A stretch of 64,000 nucleotides of DNA from Struthidea cinerea (taxonomy: Eukaryota > Chordata > Aves > Passeriformes > Corcoracidae). Positions 53,791 to 64,000 of this stretch are shown piece by piece. The translations under genes were made by a program, and so were the position numbers. Below the pieces are notes generated by a model, which saw only the letters and a list, made by a program, of their open reading frames with translations, was not told the origin of the DNA and made no database searches. The DNA is taken from the NCBI GenBank assembly GCA_013397865.1, contig VZTI01005243.1:1398707-1462706 (forward strand). The letters run 5' to 3'. Position 1 is the stretch's first letter. Every line of letters starts with the position of its first letter.

Positions 53791-54899
53791 AGACAGTGCC
53801 ATGCCTTTAAAACTCAAAAGATCCTGCTGTCTGCTATTGTATTTCATCTTTTCATCCATATTATTTTTCATTAGACTATTTGTCTCTGATAGTTTGGGAT
53901 AGCCATAGATTTGCAGCCAAGGAAAGATTGAAAAAAAAAATAAAAAGCCAAGTGAAACTCTGAAAGAAACAAAGGATTAATAGGTTTATTTATTGTCCTT
54001 TCTGAAATGTTGACATTCATTTTTTCTGGATCTAATAAAGATGGAATTATTTTTCTTATATTCCTGAATATTCTCATTTTACAGATAACTCTTCAACTAT
54101 ACTTATGTTTTAATTTTAACCAAATTAATTTTAATTCAGCATTGAATTAAAAAGTCAACTTTTGCTAATGGAAGCATCAAGTTTATCATGAGTGCTCATT
54201 CTTTAATATGCTGCCTGAATTAATAAAGAGAATTTCTAGGTTACCATTTAAATGGTATTTCAAATTCTACCACACTCAATTCTCAGTGTCAGGAAAACCT
54301 GTAGTCTGATAGATAATTTGATAATATCTAAAAAAAAAACAAAAAACCAAAACCCCAAACAGGCCAGCAAGCCCCAAAATAGAAAATACATATGTCCAAT
54401 GCGAATAATTTCCCACTTGCTTATTCACTTTTACTACTAATTGAAAGGTCTCCTATGTGTCGTGGCATTTGCAATGATAGCATTTGTGAGAAAGTTAGTT
54501 TTATGATGTAATATGGGAATTTATTACATATATTTGTAGATTCCTTTTCTGTTAGGTAATTCAGTATTTGCTTTCTTTTTGATCCTTTTATGTATCCCTT
54601 GCTTCCCAGAAAGAGCATTGGGGCCACAGATGAGCTCTTTATTTAACTTTAAATTATTTTAATTTAGTCCAGAGTTTCCAAAGATTAATTATTTGGTGTG
54701 CTCTACTTCAGATTGCTTCATTTGCAGGAAATTAATGTTCAGCATTACTTGGAAGTGAAGGAAAATGAACAGATCATTTATAACAGCCTGTCATTTATAC
54801 CATACACATATTTTTTTATTCCTAATGACTGGGATTTTAAACCAGCCATACAAAATTAAGCCCAAACATGCAAACACTTAAGGTACAATAGTCAGCGCC

Positions 54900-55450
54900 T
54901 CATTTTTTATAAAATTTGGGATTATTCCCTGAAGCAGGTGTGTAAATTCATAAATGCACACGTGAGTATCCCCACTAAAAACTTCAAGACTATTCAGTTG
55001 CAGTCACACATCTTGTACAGACCGCAGCAAAGCTGAGTGAGAATTGATTGAAGTTTCTGGTACCCACCTTCTCTCCCCAGACTGCTCAGGCATAATTACA
55101 TCTGTAATCACTCCCTAACCCAATACAGTTTAGCTTACACACTTTTAATGGCAGGTCATTTCTAGCAAGTCTGAAAAGTTCTTTGCGCCTTCTATGGGGC
55201 CGTTTGTGTGTGTGAGTGACAATCCAGGGGATGACTCACTGGATGCAAGTTAAGCATCCAGCTCCTGTCGAAAAACAATAAGAGTTGATTAACTCCCAGC
55301 TGAGCTTTTGAAAATATCCAACTTTGCTCTTAGGCCACCCTTCAGCTGAAGATAATGCATAGAGAATGCTACTAGTTGCAGTGGAGCAGAATATTCATCT
55401 TAGTTATTAGCTCAGGCAGCATGATATCTCACTTAGCAGCAATAAGCTGT
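54900..55450. other. Candidate enhancer-like element with AP-1 site and small hairpin
   Basis: A complex, non-repetitive stretch with GCATAATTACATC, a consensus AP-1 site TGACTCA (55232-55238), and directly next to it a perfect inverted repeat CTGGATGC/GCATCCAG (55239-55246 and 55254-55261, 7-nt spacer). AACAATAAGAG (SOX-like) and GTTGATTAACTCC follow. It lies about 7 kb upstream of the CpG island. Function is inferred from motif density only. Confidence 0.38.
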
Positions 55451-55453
55451 GTT

Positions 55454-55469
55454 AAAAAAAAAAAAAAAA
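55454..55469. repeat. Poly-A tract
   Basis: A run of about 16 A at the right edge of the motif-dense segment 54900-55450. Confidence 0.75.
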
Positions 55470-56044
55470 TCTGGCAGCCCAGAATTAACAGAGTGGGTGA
55501 AATACTGTGAGGAGCGAGAGAGGCAGTGGTGGATGTTATGGAAAGACATAGGGTCTGATTATCCAGGCGTTGAGAGGGATGGGGGAAAAAAAAGAGGGGA
55601 TGTTCTGCAGCTTAATTAATGGAAAGAGGCTTGTGCATCTGACAGCAGCCCCTCTGCAAGGTGAATTCTTTCATAAAGAGCCTCATTCATGAGTTGCCAA
55701 GACATCCACAACCTATTCTTGAATTCACACAAAAATTAAAAGAAAAACAACTGACTGGCTAATTTAGCGACTTGCAGGATGCAGCTGGTGCTACTGTTTT
55801 CACAAAAAAAAAGGCCTTTTCCCTTCCACCTCCCAACCATTCCAGTCTTCCTCCCCACCCCCAGCTATTTTGTATCCTGCTGCACCAGTGAGGAGTGTGA
55901 CAACTCCTGACTTAGCTGGCACTGTGGGATATTGAATAACAAAGGGGAATAATATCGGGATAACAGAGGGGATCTGGCCAGTGCTAAGGAAACAAGCTCA
56001 CCGCTTGCCCAGGTCCTGCCATCAGCTGAGAAGTAGAACTTCCC

Positions 56045-56063
56045 TTTTTTTTTTTTTTTTTTT
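56045..56063. repeat. Poly-T tract
   Basis: A run of about 19 T in the intergenic region. No associated element was recognised. Confidence 0.8.
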
Positions 56064-57193
56064 AATTTATTAAATAAACAAAGGGCTTCATTATGCTGGA
56101 TAATGCAACTGACATCTTGACAAATCATCAGCTACCTCTCCTATGTACCCCAGAGGAGACAGTTTGTGTAGTTCTATGCATATGAAGAAGACACTTCATG
56201 TTTCCAGCACTGATATGTTATTACCTTAGTTCTTCTTAGCTACTACTTCACATTTTCATATTACCTGACACAGAAAAACAAGTCTCTCCTGCCCTCCAAA
56301 TCCATTTTCACTCAGATTTTCCTTCCCAAAGGATATTTAATACAAAATCCTTCTGTGCATGACAATAATTTAACAACCAGAGTTAGTCAGTTTGGGACCC
56401 CTAATAAAAGCAAGCCAGTGGCGATTTTTAAGAGAGCAATGAGCAGATCTAAAGGTTCCTGAAAGGGTATTTGAAATGATGTGGTATATTGCCACCTGAC
56501 TCTGACAGGCCTTCTAGTCTAGCTAACAGAGCTTGAGTTGCTCCAGTACCGGCAGCTATGGGAAGTGACTGAAATAAATTGTTCGTGGAGTCAGAGCTTT
56601 ATTTAGCAAGGGAACTTCACAACTAATGCTGCCAACAAAGAAAGTAAAGAAAACATCATACAGACACCACTAAAAATCCAGCTGGAGATAGCAGTGTGGT
56701 CCTTGACAACAGTCAAACTCCTCTTGGTTCAAGCTGCAAAAACAAAAGACTAGAGTGGATGTTGCTCAATTTCCAAACATTGCAGAGCAGACCTAAGGTT
56801 TTTCTAAGCCTGGGCTTGGCAATTTCAGAGCTGGTTTGCCACGTGGATTATTTCCCAAACTCCCACGCTTAGTGAGAATGTTGGTGTGCCAGGAGATGCT
56901 GAGCAGAAGTTCAAAGGGGAAGTGCTCCAACCAGCTTTGCAGTAGGTGAGGGTTTTCACTGTCCATTGAGTTTGAAAAGTGGCTGTTGTGCCTATCAGTC
57001 ACATTTCTCGGAACTCTGGTGCTGTTGCTCACCAAGAGTTGGACATCATCAGAAGTCTCCAAATTATGTGGCTGGTAGCAGTCTCTCCAGTCATTACTAT
57101 TTCTTCAGCTTATTAATAGGATATGTAGTGGAAACTGGATGAGAATAGGATTAGCAAGAATATGGTTAAGCTTTCTCCTACCTTTTTCTCTCC

Positions 57194-57236
57194 ATCAATA
57201 AAAAATTGATCAAATAAAATTTGATCAATAAAAAAT
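57194..57236. repeat. Overlapping direct and inverted repeat
   Basis: ATTGATCAAAT (57205-57215) and ATTTGATCAAT (57219-57229) are perfect 11-bp inverted copies separated by AAA. A 13-bp direct repeat ATCAATAAAAAAT (57194 and 57224) surrounds them with an offset of 30 bp. This suggests a small local duplication. Confidence 0.85.
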
Positions 57237-57699
57237 GGCAACAACTACAAATCTGGAATTTTTCCCCTGGCTGAAACTGAACTATAATATAGTACACCCA
57301 TATCACAGCTGGAAGTTGTGAGGATTCTTTCAGTTACATTAAGGACTGTCAGAATACCTTCACAGCTCAAAGTAACTTTATTTAGCGAAACTGCCTTTGC
57401 AGTCTCTTTTGTTGACTTCTACATACTGAGGATGGCCCTCTTTTCATCTTGAAGGGCTTAACAAGTGTGCTACCTACCTTTTTGGAGAAGCTTCCCCCCT
57501 TCTCCCTCCCCCCTTCTTGTCCAGTTGGATCTGGAAAAATCATATAGGTCATGTTCATTAAAACAGAGACCAAGAGAATATTCCAGCAGTATGGAGAACA
57601 CAATGAGCTGTTGGGAAGCTGTGAAAGGGATTTGGTGTGAACCTTAAAATGAATCCCCCCTCTCATAAAATGACAACCCAATATCCCCAAAGGGAACAG

Positions 57700-57860
57700 C
57701 AGGAGGGAAACCTAAACCTGTCGACAAAGTCAACCGGTAATGATTGGAGAGTTAATTACTTTAAAGCTCACAAAGACAAGCTGAGGTGTTAAAATGGCCC
57801 CTGCAAACATCAGCATCCTCCCCTTTCACCAGACTAACTAAACGCAGCAGGACAGTAGCA
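57700..57860. other. Candidate conserved non-coding element
   Basis: GTCAACCGGTAATGATTGG, GAGTTAATTACTTTAAAGC and GGTGTTAAAATGGCC occur close together in complex sequence. The location is 4.7 kb before the CpG island. Conservation was not tested. Confidence 0.28.
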
Positions 57861-58230
57861 AGAAGGACCTGAGCAGCCCCTGATTATGGCAGCTTTCACT
57901 ACCTCTGAGAAAACTGATCTTTATTAATTTTCAATTCCATCCTTTATCTCATCAACTGCCCTCACAAAGTATTACTGTAAAAGTGTATAGAAACACAAGG
58001 CTGCATCAAGTTCAGTGATGCTGGTTGCTACAGAGTCCAGCAATATCCCAGCCCTCCTCTTGGGATCAGCCTTGAAAACACCACTCTTGCACTCAGCAGC
58101 AAAATGCTTCCTGTCACATCACTGCCTTTTACATGGCAAAAGGAGAAACTTAAATCCAGTACAGCTATAACTAACAATTTACTGTGGAGCCTAGGTGCTA
58201 ATCCTTTTTTCTCCAGCAAATTTGTTTTGA

Positions 58231-58475
58231 GTCACACTTTATATTAAGATTCCATTTGTGAGGTTTAACACAAGATTAGCAGGTGTTTCAATGTGAAGCA
58301 TATAGAGGTTAAATACATTGGTAGGGTGTTTCAGACAATGATGAGCTATTGTCGTAAAAAACACTATTGACCCATTGGATGCATAACAATTGATTGCCAT
58401 TTATTAAAACATCTATTAATCACTTACTAATCCTTTATCATGCATAAATAGAACTTCCACATCAAGTAATGTGAG
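58231..58475. mobile_element. Fossil element with inverted ends (candidate)
   Basis: The start GTCACACTTTATATTAAGAT followed by TCCATTTGT has the form of the termini of widespread vertebrate non-autonomous elements ('tcacactttacaataaggtcccatttgt'). At the other side, AACTTCCACATCAAGTAATG followed by TGAGA is a weak inverted counterpart. The middle is rich in TTAATAAAC-like and ATTAATCACTTACTAAT motifs, as in such elements. The family cannot be fixed by eye, and the right end is weak. Confidence 0.4.
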
Positions 58476-61400
58476 ATAGTGTGTATGTGAAAGACACCAT
58501 CTTATAGACATTGTCCTATATAAGAGCCACCTGTTTTTTTCCTTTTTTGCTTTTAGCCTTTGCCTTTGCACTTCCAAATTCCATTTATCCCATTGCTTCT
58601 TTAACATGCAGCATAGTTAATGCAGCAAAAAGACATGCTCCTGCTAAGGTCTCAGATGTGCAGTAACAGGCCAGCAGTTTCTTCTCCATGACTAGCACAG
58701 GACCTCTGAAATTGGATCTCTTGTGGCCAGAGTAGAAGCCTTTGAACTCAGGTGCCCAGATTTTTCCTGAAGCCAGCATCCTCTTCTAACCAAAGCTTTA
58801 TGCTTTGTATATCTCTGGCTGGAGAACAAGAAAAATAGTACACACTCACCTAACAAAGCTCTTACAGGAACTAATTCATTAAGGATTGTAAAGTACTTTG
58901 ATATAGCAGTGTGGTATATCTGCCAGCGTAGAAAGGAACATGTGGGATTTATTATAAACAGTCACTGTCTCCATCCCTGTGGGATGACAGCTGATCTACC
59001 ACAAACACTTATTTCCAAATTACAGTATTATGCCAATTACAACTCCTGAGTTGAGACTGCTATACCATTTACCTTATAATCTGCTAGTTTCAGGAATTAA
59101 AAAGCACCCGAACCAGTAAAATGGCAGCAGGAGACTATTTTATACTATTATTCAATTTTATTAAATGTAATAGATGAGACAGTGAATGATCAGAAAACAT
59201 GCTCACAGGTCACTCACTTTGTGTATAAATATATGAGTGTATATATTAATATAATCTATAGTGCTTAAGTTGGGCAGTGATTCTCTGTTGTGTGCAGCAA
59301 TGCATATCCTCATACACAAACCAAGAAGCATTCTGCTTGTATTCAGAGGAGTAGACTTAGTTTCATGGATGAATCTTTCAGATTAAATTAAAATATACAA
59401 GGCCAGGGAAAAAAATATCACAAATGGGGGAAAAAAAACCCCCAAAAAAAGAGGCTGTTTTAATCCAGAAGAAATATGAGGTTGAAGGTTAGGTTTGCAG
59501 GGAAGCTGCTGGCAGGTGAGCTAAGAAGAGGAGGTGGTGTAGGTAAAGAATTTATGCATTCAGATCATAGGCAGGGACATGCTCAGGATGACTGTAGCGG
59601 CTGAGAAGAAACTCACTGTACTCTTAGGATGACTTTTCTCCCCAAGGTCACTTCTTTCAACAGCATATGCCAGGGGATGCAATTTCCAGGTGACTGTAGT
59701 CATATATGTGGTTATGTGTGGTAATAATAGAAGGCACATCCTGGCTTGGTTGAAGTCGGAGGATGTTTTGCCAGACTTTGATGGGGGCCAAGATTTTACC
59801 CTCCAGCAGCGACAAAGATAAATAGGGATCTCTCACCATACCAACATGGACAACTACATAATTGTTTCTAAATATGTAACAGCCCCACTAGTTCTAATGG
59901 AACTGCATCAGTATTAAAGGCCTCACACGGACATTCTTAATATGGCAGTAATTTCATGCAGAAGAATTTTCTTACTGATTTCAAACAAGCATTCAAACTC
60001 TAATTTGGTGTTCTTCTTTTACACTGATGAATTTGTTCTGCACATGTCTGGGCTTCATTTAAGCAATAGTCTCCAGCATGTCTTACACCACAGCCATACA
60101 TACAGCAATTTTCAGATTTTAATTTTTGAGAACTGAATTTAACTCAGACCATGCACAGCCCTTAAATTCTTGCTTTCTCTCACTTGAGATCCAAAAATAG
60201 CAGTGTTAGTGCATTTTTAGGATAATTCTAAGGACTTTCAGAGAGAAGCATATGCTTACTACATACACTACAATATAGATGTGCAGTCATATATATTTTT
60301 CCATGGGGGGAGTGTGTGGGGTGAAAATCCTTCAAATAAGATTATTTAAATTATAGTAAAAGCTAAGAGACTAATAGAACAAAGTGAAATGGGCCAAAGT
60401 AGTTCTTTCTACAAGAAGATGTGAGAAAGTAATTTTGATTTTAGATACTCTTTTTTAATATTAAGGACATGCTTTTAGCAGGTGGAATGGGTGTATTCAA
60501 TGTATAAGTGTTTAGACACCTGTTACTGCTTGGGGGAATTAGTTGTACTTCATCAGTTTGTAGGAGTTATGGGAGAGAAATCCCCCAAAGTCTGCCCATA
60601 AAAGACATACTAAAGCGTAAATTTTATTGCTTACACTAACTTCCTTGATGGGCTTATTACTTTTCCATAGATATTTTTAATATAGGCTTGAGGGCATTTT
60701 CGTACAATAAACCAAAAGTATTTCTTATCTAGATGACAAACCAAAATGCACACAATGTATTAGACATTCTCAGATTCAAAGCATTCCAGGTACTTAGGTT
60801 TCTCTATGTAACATGCACTGTTTCAAACCGAACTGCACTAAATTGCCATGATGTAGCTCTTTTGAAGTTATAATTTTGGAAAATAAGATAATTTACAGTG
60901 ACAGTGGATCCAAGTTTGCTGGACAATGATTCATGTATAAAGAGGTTCATGTGCTTAACTTCACAATTTACTAATATTGGGCACACCTGTAAATGTCAAG
61001 ATCCATAGGAGTCTCTCTGCAAACAAAAGGTTCTTGAATATGTTAAAAACTGGAACACAACACCCAATGACATATCATTCTATTAAATCTATTTTTAGGA
61101 AAATAATTAAATTGAGAAGAAAGAATGGAATTATTTAAACCAGATACTTTTATGATTTTTCTCTGTGCTGTTACTTACGTCTTCACAACACACTCATAAT
61201 TTCAAAGTGGCCAAACAGATTATCAAGTTTTCTCCAGTGTTTTGTTTCCTGAACTGGGATGTGGCCATGCCAAGTTTCAGTTTCAATAAATTATTTTTAT
61301 GTTTTTACCACTAACCAAGTTGTAAATTTCCCGGAAAGAAAAAAAAGTTTCTGATGGAAATGTTGACACAACATTCAGAATAGTTACAAATGTGACGCTC

Positions 61401-62204
61401 TGCTACAAATTGTGCTGAAATGATTTATAACATTTCCAATAATTTAAAAACTATTTTAAATCACAGCCAGGTTCTGCATAATACATGAACCTTGACAGAT
61501 TCTCCAACAAGCATTAGGTCACTACACATTTCAATTTCCCCCTTATGTTTAAAAGGCTGCATCTGGCAGTTAAAAGACAAACCTCAGTCAATGGTTATGG
61601 TGTGATAGATACATGCTGAAATATTATTTTCACCCGGTAGCTTTCTGTAAGTAGGTCATACAATTTTACAGTGCTCTGAAACATCACCAAAGAGCTTCCT
61701 TATACAGTATCTCCAGCAACTGACTCTGAAAGAAGTTGCACTAAACCTTAATGCTTATTTTTTTATTATGGAAACTTTGTTTCCTTACTAGTCTACATGC
61801 ACATCATCTAGGGAAGACCTTCATAATTTATTGTAGAAGATAATTTTCCATCCACTCTAAAACGAGATTTTTTAGAATTTTACTTTTATATTTTCTTCTT
61901 CGGGACCAGATGTTTTTAGAAAACTTTGCAGACAGGCACCTAACACAACATGTCGTCCATAAGATGTGGAAAAAAGGATGTTGGGACAGTCATGTTTCAA
62001 GTTTGGGAAGATGGGGAATGTCTGTGCCTGCTTGAGTAGATGCTCAGGTAGGTAGACTGCCTTTCCCTCCCTTGTGTAGTACCCTGTGGGATGTATCCCA
62101 CGGTATTTTGTCATGCCATACTCGGGTGGAAAGTGATGGTTGGGTGAAAAGTGGTGTTTGCTGGCCATAGGTGAGAAAACTATCACGAGTAGTATTAAAA
62201 CCCA

Positions 62205-62260
62205 GGAGTAGGACTCGATGGTTCTGATGGGTCCTTTCCAACTCAGCGTATTCTGTGATT
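62205..62260 (+). mobile_element. CR1 LINE 3'-end fragment
   Basis: GAGTAGGACTCGATGGTTCT, then GGGTCCTTTCCAACTCAGCG, then TATTCTGTGATT. This matches the CR1 3' terminal pattern 'ggactcgatgatcc..gtgggtcccttccaactcag.atattctgtgatt'. The copy lies about 200 bp before the CpG-rich promoter region. How far the element extends upstream could not be decided. Confidence 0.8.
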
Positions 62261-62709
62261 ATTGAAAACTTTGACATGGTGAGAGGCCTTTGGCAGCACG
62301 GCTCAAGACAGCATGGAGAAAACCGAGCTTCAGGTCCATACGTGTTATCACCTTGTTCTTTAAAATATATCCCTCGTAACATCTTGTTACATGTACAAAC
62401 TCAATGGGAGGACAACATCTGTGATTTGTTCACGCTGCTTCCATCCCTCAGACTAATTATGGTCGGCTCAAGCACAGCCCTCTTCCCGCGGCCCGGGGGA
62501 GTGTTCAAGCCCCAAAGGCTGCCTGTGGGGGTGCTTCCATCGAGACAGTTCAAATCGCCCCATGTAGGACGGAAAGCCCAGCGCGACCCCCCGAGGGCGG
62601 CTGAGGGCCCCCGGGAGGCGCCGGTGGCCACTTCTCGGCAGCCGCCTTCCCGCCCAGGGGACGCGCCGCCCCCCAAACTTTATCGCCTTTCCCCCTTTCT
62701 CTCTCCCTT

Positions 62710-62732
62710 CCCCCCCCCCCCCTTTTTTTTTN
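62710..62732. other. Poly-C/poly-T tract with one ambiguous base
   Basis: About 13 C, then 9 T, then an N at 62732, the only ambiguous base I noticed in the window. The tract sits in the CpG-rich promoter region and the N probably marks an assembly or sequencing uncertainty, so lengths here are unreliable. Confidence 0.85.
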
Positions 62733-63116
62733 AACAATTAATTCATTAACTTTTAATCACAGCTTCTTTCAGTTTTTTTTTGTTTGGTTGTTTTTTTTTT
62801 TTGAGGGAGAAAAGGTGGGGGGAGCTCAATTTCCCGCTTGCCAACAGCAGATAAAAAAGTGGGGAGGGACCTCTTCTGTCACAGCCTATGTAGATTAACC
62901 TTTCAATTAGCTGTTATCAGGTCCTGTGTCTTAGCACCAGTCCTCGCAATCTGCGTCCGCCCGCACCGGGGAGGCTGGAGGTCTGGGGTGGGTTTCTGTT
63001 TTAATTTCTGAATTAATGATAATTGCTCGCGTGGCTCCCCTCCCCCGCCGAGAGCTGAACGCGTGTGTGTGATCTGCCCGTCCACCTTTTAGTATTTTGG
63101 AGTGAGAAGAGGAGCC

Positions 63117-63140
63117 CCGCGGAGGAGGAGGAGGAGGGGA
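63117..63140 (+). repeat. GGA trinucleotide repeat in presumed leader
   Basis: About five GGA units just before the candidate donor GACAAG|GTATTC at 63146/63147. GGA repeats are common in vertebrate 5' leaders and can act as purine-rich splicing enhancers; neither role is shown here. Confidence 0.8.
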
Positions 63141-63358
63141 GACAAGGTATTCTCTCTGTATTCATCTTCTTTTTTCCCCTCTCGCGGAGGGGCTTAGGGA
63201 AGGTAACTGGTGCAATCAATCCGCTGGCTGGGGATTCCCTCCACCCCCTCCCCGGCTCGTCTGGCTCTCCTGGCTGGGTCTCTTCAGTGTGTATGTGTTT
63301 GGGGAAGGGGGTGGGGGGAGGCTGTGTTGTTGTTGTGTTCCTGGCTCTGGTTGCAGCC

Positions 63359-63424
63359 AGGAGAGAGAGCGAGCGGGCGAGCGAGAGACAGCGCGGAGAG
63401 AGCGAGCGAGAGAGAGAGAGGAGC
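63359..63424. repeat. GAGA/GAGC purine-rich tract
   Basis: Alternating GAGA, GAGC and GCGA units over about 65 bp, followed by the palindrome CGCGATCGCG at 63425-63434. Such GA tracts are common in CpG-island promoters and 5'UTRs. The CpG units within it are part of the island. Confidence 0.85.
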
Positions 63425-63797
63425 CGCGATCGCGTTTCAGGGGCAGCACATTCCGCAGGAACCGCTGCTGCAGAAACACACACGGGCAGAGAAAGGAGGT
63501 CATTGCAAGCAAAGGGGGGAACCTGCATCGGAGGTTAGATTCCCAGGAGTTTATGCGGGGGATAATAGGGAGCATGCGATGGGGTTTGTTTTGCATTGGG
63601 TGACAGGCTGCAATTTGCCATAATAACCCCCTTTCCCTCCCCTCTCCCAGCGCAGGGGCTTGTCACTAGGCTGGGTACTTTTTTTGCTTTAGCATTGGAG
63701 GCTGATGCACGTGTTTGCAGACACTTGCGCTGGGTAAATGCATTGCAATGCTCTGCGTTTTGCAGGGGAGGGGGAGCAGCAGCAGGAGGTGATGGCT

Positions 63798-63823
63798 GGG
63801 TTGGATGGGGTGGGGAGAGGGGG
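63798..63823 (+). other. G-quadruplex motif
   Basis: Four G runs (GGG, GGGG, GGGG, GGGGG) separated by loops of 6, 1 and 3 nt satisfy the common G3+N1-7 pattern. Further G runs lie just upstream (63767-63777) and at 63302-63320. It lies downstream of the presumed start region of the CpG-island gene. Confidence 0.7.
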
Positions 63824-64000
63824 AATGGAGTGGCGGAGGGAAGCAGGGGATGGCTGAGGTTTTTGTGTTGCATGTTCCCACCCTGTCTTTCTGAGGCGGC
63901 AATTGTTCCTTCGCAGACGGGGTGACAGAGAAGTCCCTATGCTTCGCATGGCGAAACTTGCAGGGACCTGCATGTGGCTGCAGAGCTGGGAGTCATTGTC

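Larger units (their letters stand above)
37326..62460. other. Intergenic DNA between ADK and the downstream CpG-rich promoter
   Basis: About 25 kb without a recognisable gene. AT-rich stretches alternate with three more GC-rich blocks at about 44.4-44.9, 47.6-48.1 and 50.6-51.05 kb. The longest open frames (up to about 140 codons) carry no domain signature I recognise, and several overlap one another in different frames. Identified contents are a CCTT/CCTG microsatellite (38.5 kb), MIR-like fragments (39.5, 53.1 and possibly 53.7 kb), an old element with inverted ends (58.2 kb), a CR1 3' end (62.2 kb), homopolymer tracts, and motif-dense candidate conserved elements at about 39.9-40.1, 54.9-55.45 and 57.7-57.86 kb. 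A long non-coding RNA cannot be excluded from sequence alone. Confidence 0.75.
62461..64000 (+). promoter_or_regulatory. KAT6B: CpG-island promoter and leader region, probably KAT6B
   Basis: The sequence changes abruptly to CpG-rich DNA; I count 21 CpG in 62461-62700, against scattered single CpGs in the preceding kilobases. It carries G/C-box-like runs (for example CCCCTCCCCCGCC near 63040), a GGA repeat, a GAGA/GAGC tract and G-quadruplex motifs, all typical of TATA-less vertebrate promoters and 5' leaders. No strong TATA box was seen. Possible + strand splice donors after leader exons are GACAAG|GTATTC (63146/63147), GGGAAG|GTAACT (63202/63203) and CGGAG|GTTAGA (63533/63534). KAT6B, a MYST-family histone acetyltransferase gene, follows ADK on the same strand in mammals and has non-coding first exons. 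Its assignment here is inference from gene order, since no coding exon lies in the window. The island may continue past the window end. Confidence 0.6.

Noticed and set aside
62255..62749. 164-codon frame running into the CpG island
   Set aside because: It starts at a CR1 fragment, crosses unrelated sequence types and passes through the poly-C/T tract and the N. It is a composition artefact of the island.
63013..63973. Several frames of 78-171 codons on both strands of the CpG island
   Set aside because: They are mutually overlapping frames in low-complexity, stop-poor GC-rich leader sequence with repeats of SLSRSLS or RERERE type. None resembles the KAT6B N-terminus.
1..64000. Bacterial-type systems, CRISPR arrays, operons, rRNA, tRNA or intact viral genes
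   Set aside because: The window is a vertebrate intron and intergenic landscape. No regular spacer-repeat arrays, ribosome-binding-site-led gene strings, cloverleaf genes or retroviral gene motifs were seen.

Overview
The window is vertebrate nuclear DNA, most likely from a bird. Protein-coding content is sparse, long non-coding stretches dominate, and two fragments carry 3' ends typical of sauropsid CR1 retrotransposons. Only two protein-coding segments can be supported. They are the last two coding exons of adenosine kinase (ADK) on the + strand, at 18838-18924 and 36153-36277. Both have canonical splice sites, and they join in frame to give the PfkB-family catalytic signature and a C-terminus ending in KPDFH.

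Layout: 1-18837 is the ADK intron before the penultimate exon. 18925-36152 is the last ADK intron (17.2 kb). 36278 to about 37325 is the ADK 3'UTR, ending near an AATAAA at 37305. From there to about 62460 lies roughly 25 kb of intergenic DNA without a recognisable gene. From about 62460 to the window end is a CpG-rich, low-complexity region with the look of a housekeeping-type promoter. In mammals the gene downstream of ADK on the same strand is KAT6B (MYST4), so I read this as the KAT6B promoter and leader. That assignment rests on conserved gene order, because no KAT6B coding sequence is visible.

The non-coding DNA holds CR1 3' ends, sequences resembling MIR (39.5 kb, 53.1 kb and perhaps 53.7 kb), and ancient elements with inverted ends, one of them inside the ADK 3'UTR. 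It also holds a CCTT/CCTG microsatellite, several GC-rich blocks, and AT-rich segments dense in homeodomain, POU or AP-1 type motifs that may be conserved regulatory elements. The most striking unexplained structure is a 19-bp near-perfect hairpin at 3811-3858.

I found no bacterial-type system, CRISPR array, rRNA, tRNA or intact mobile element, and nothing that supports a new multi-gene system. All other open frames look like chance frames in non-coding DNA.
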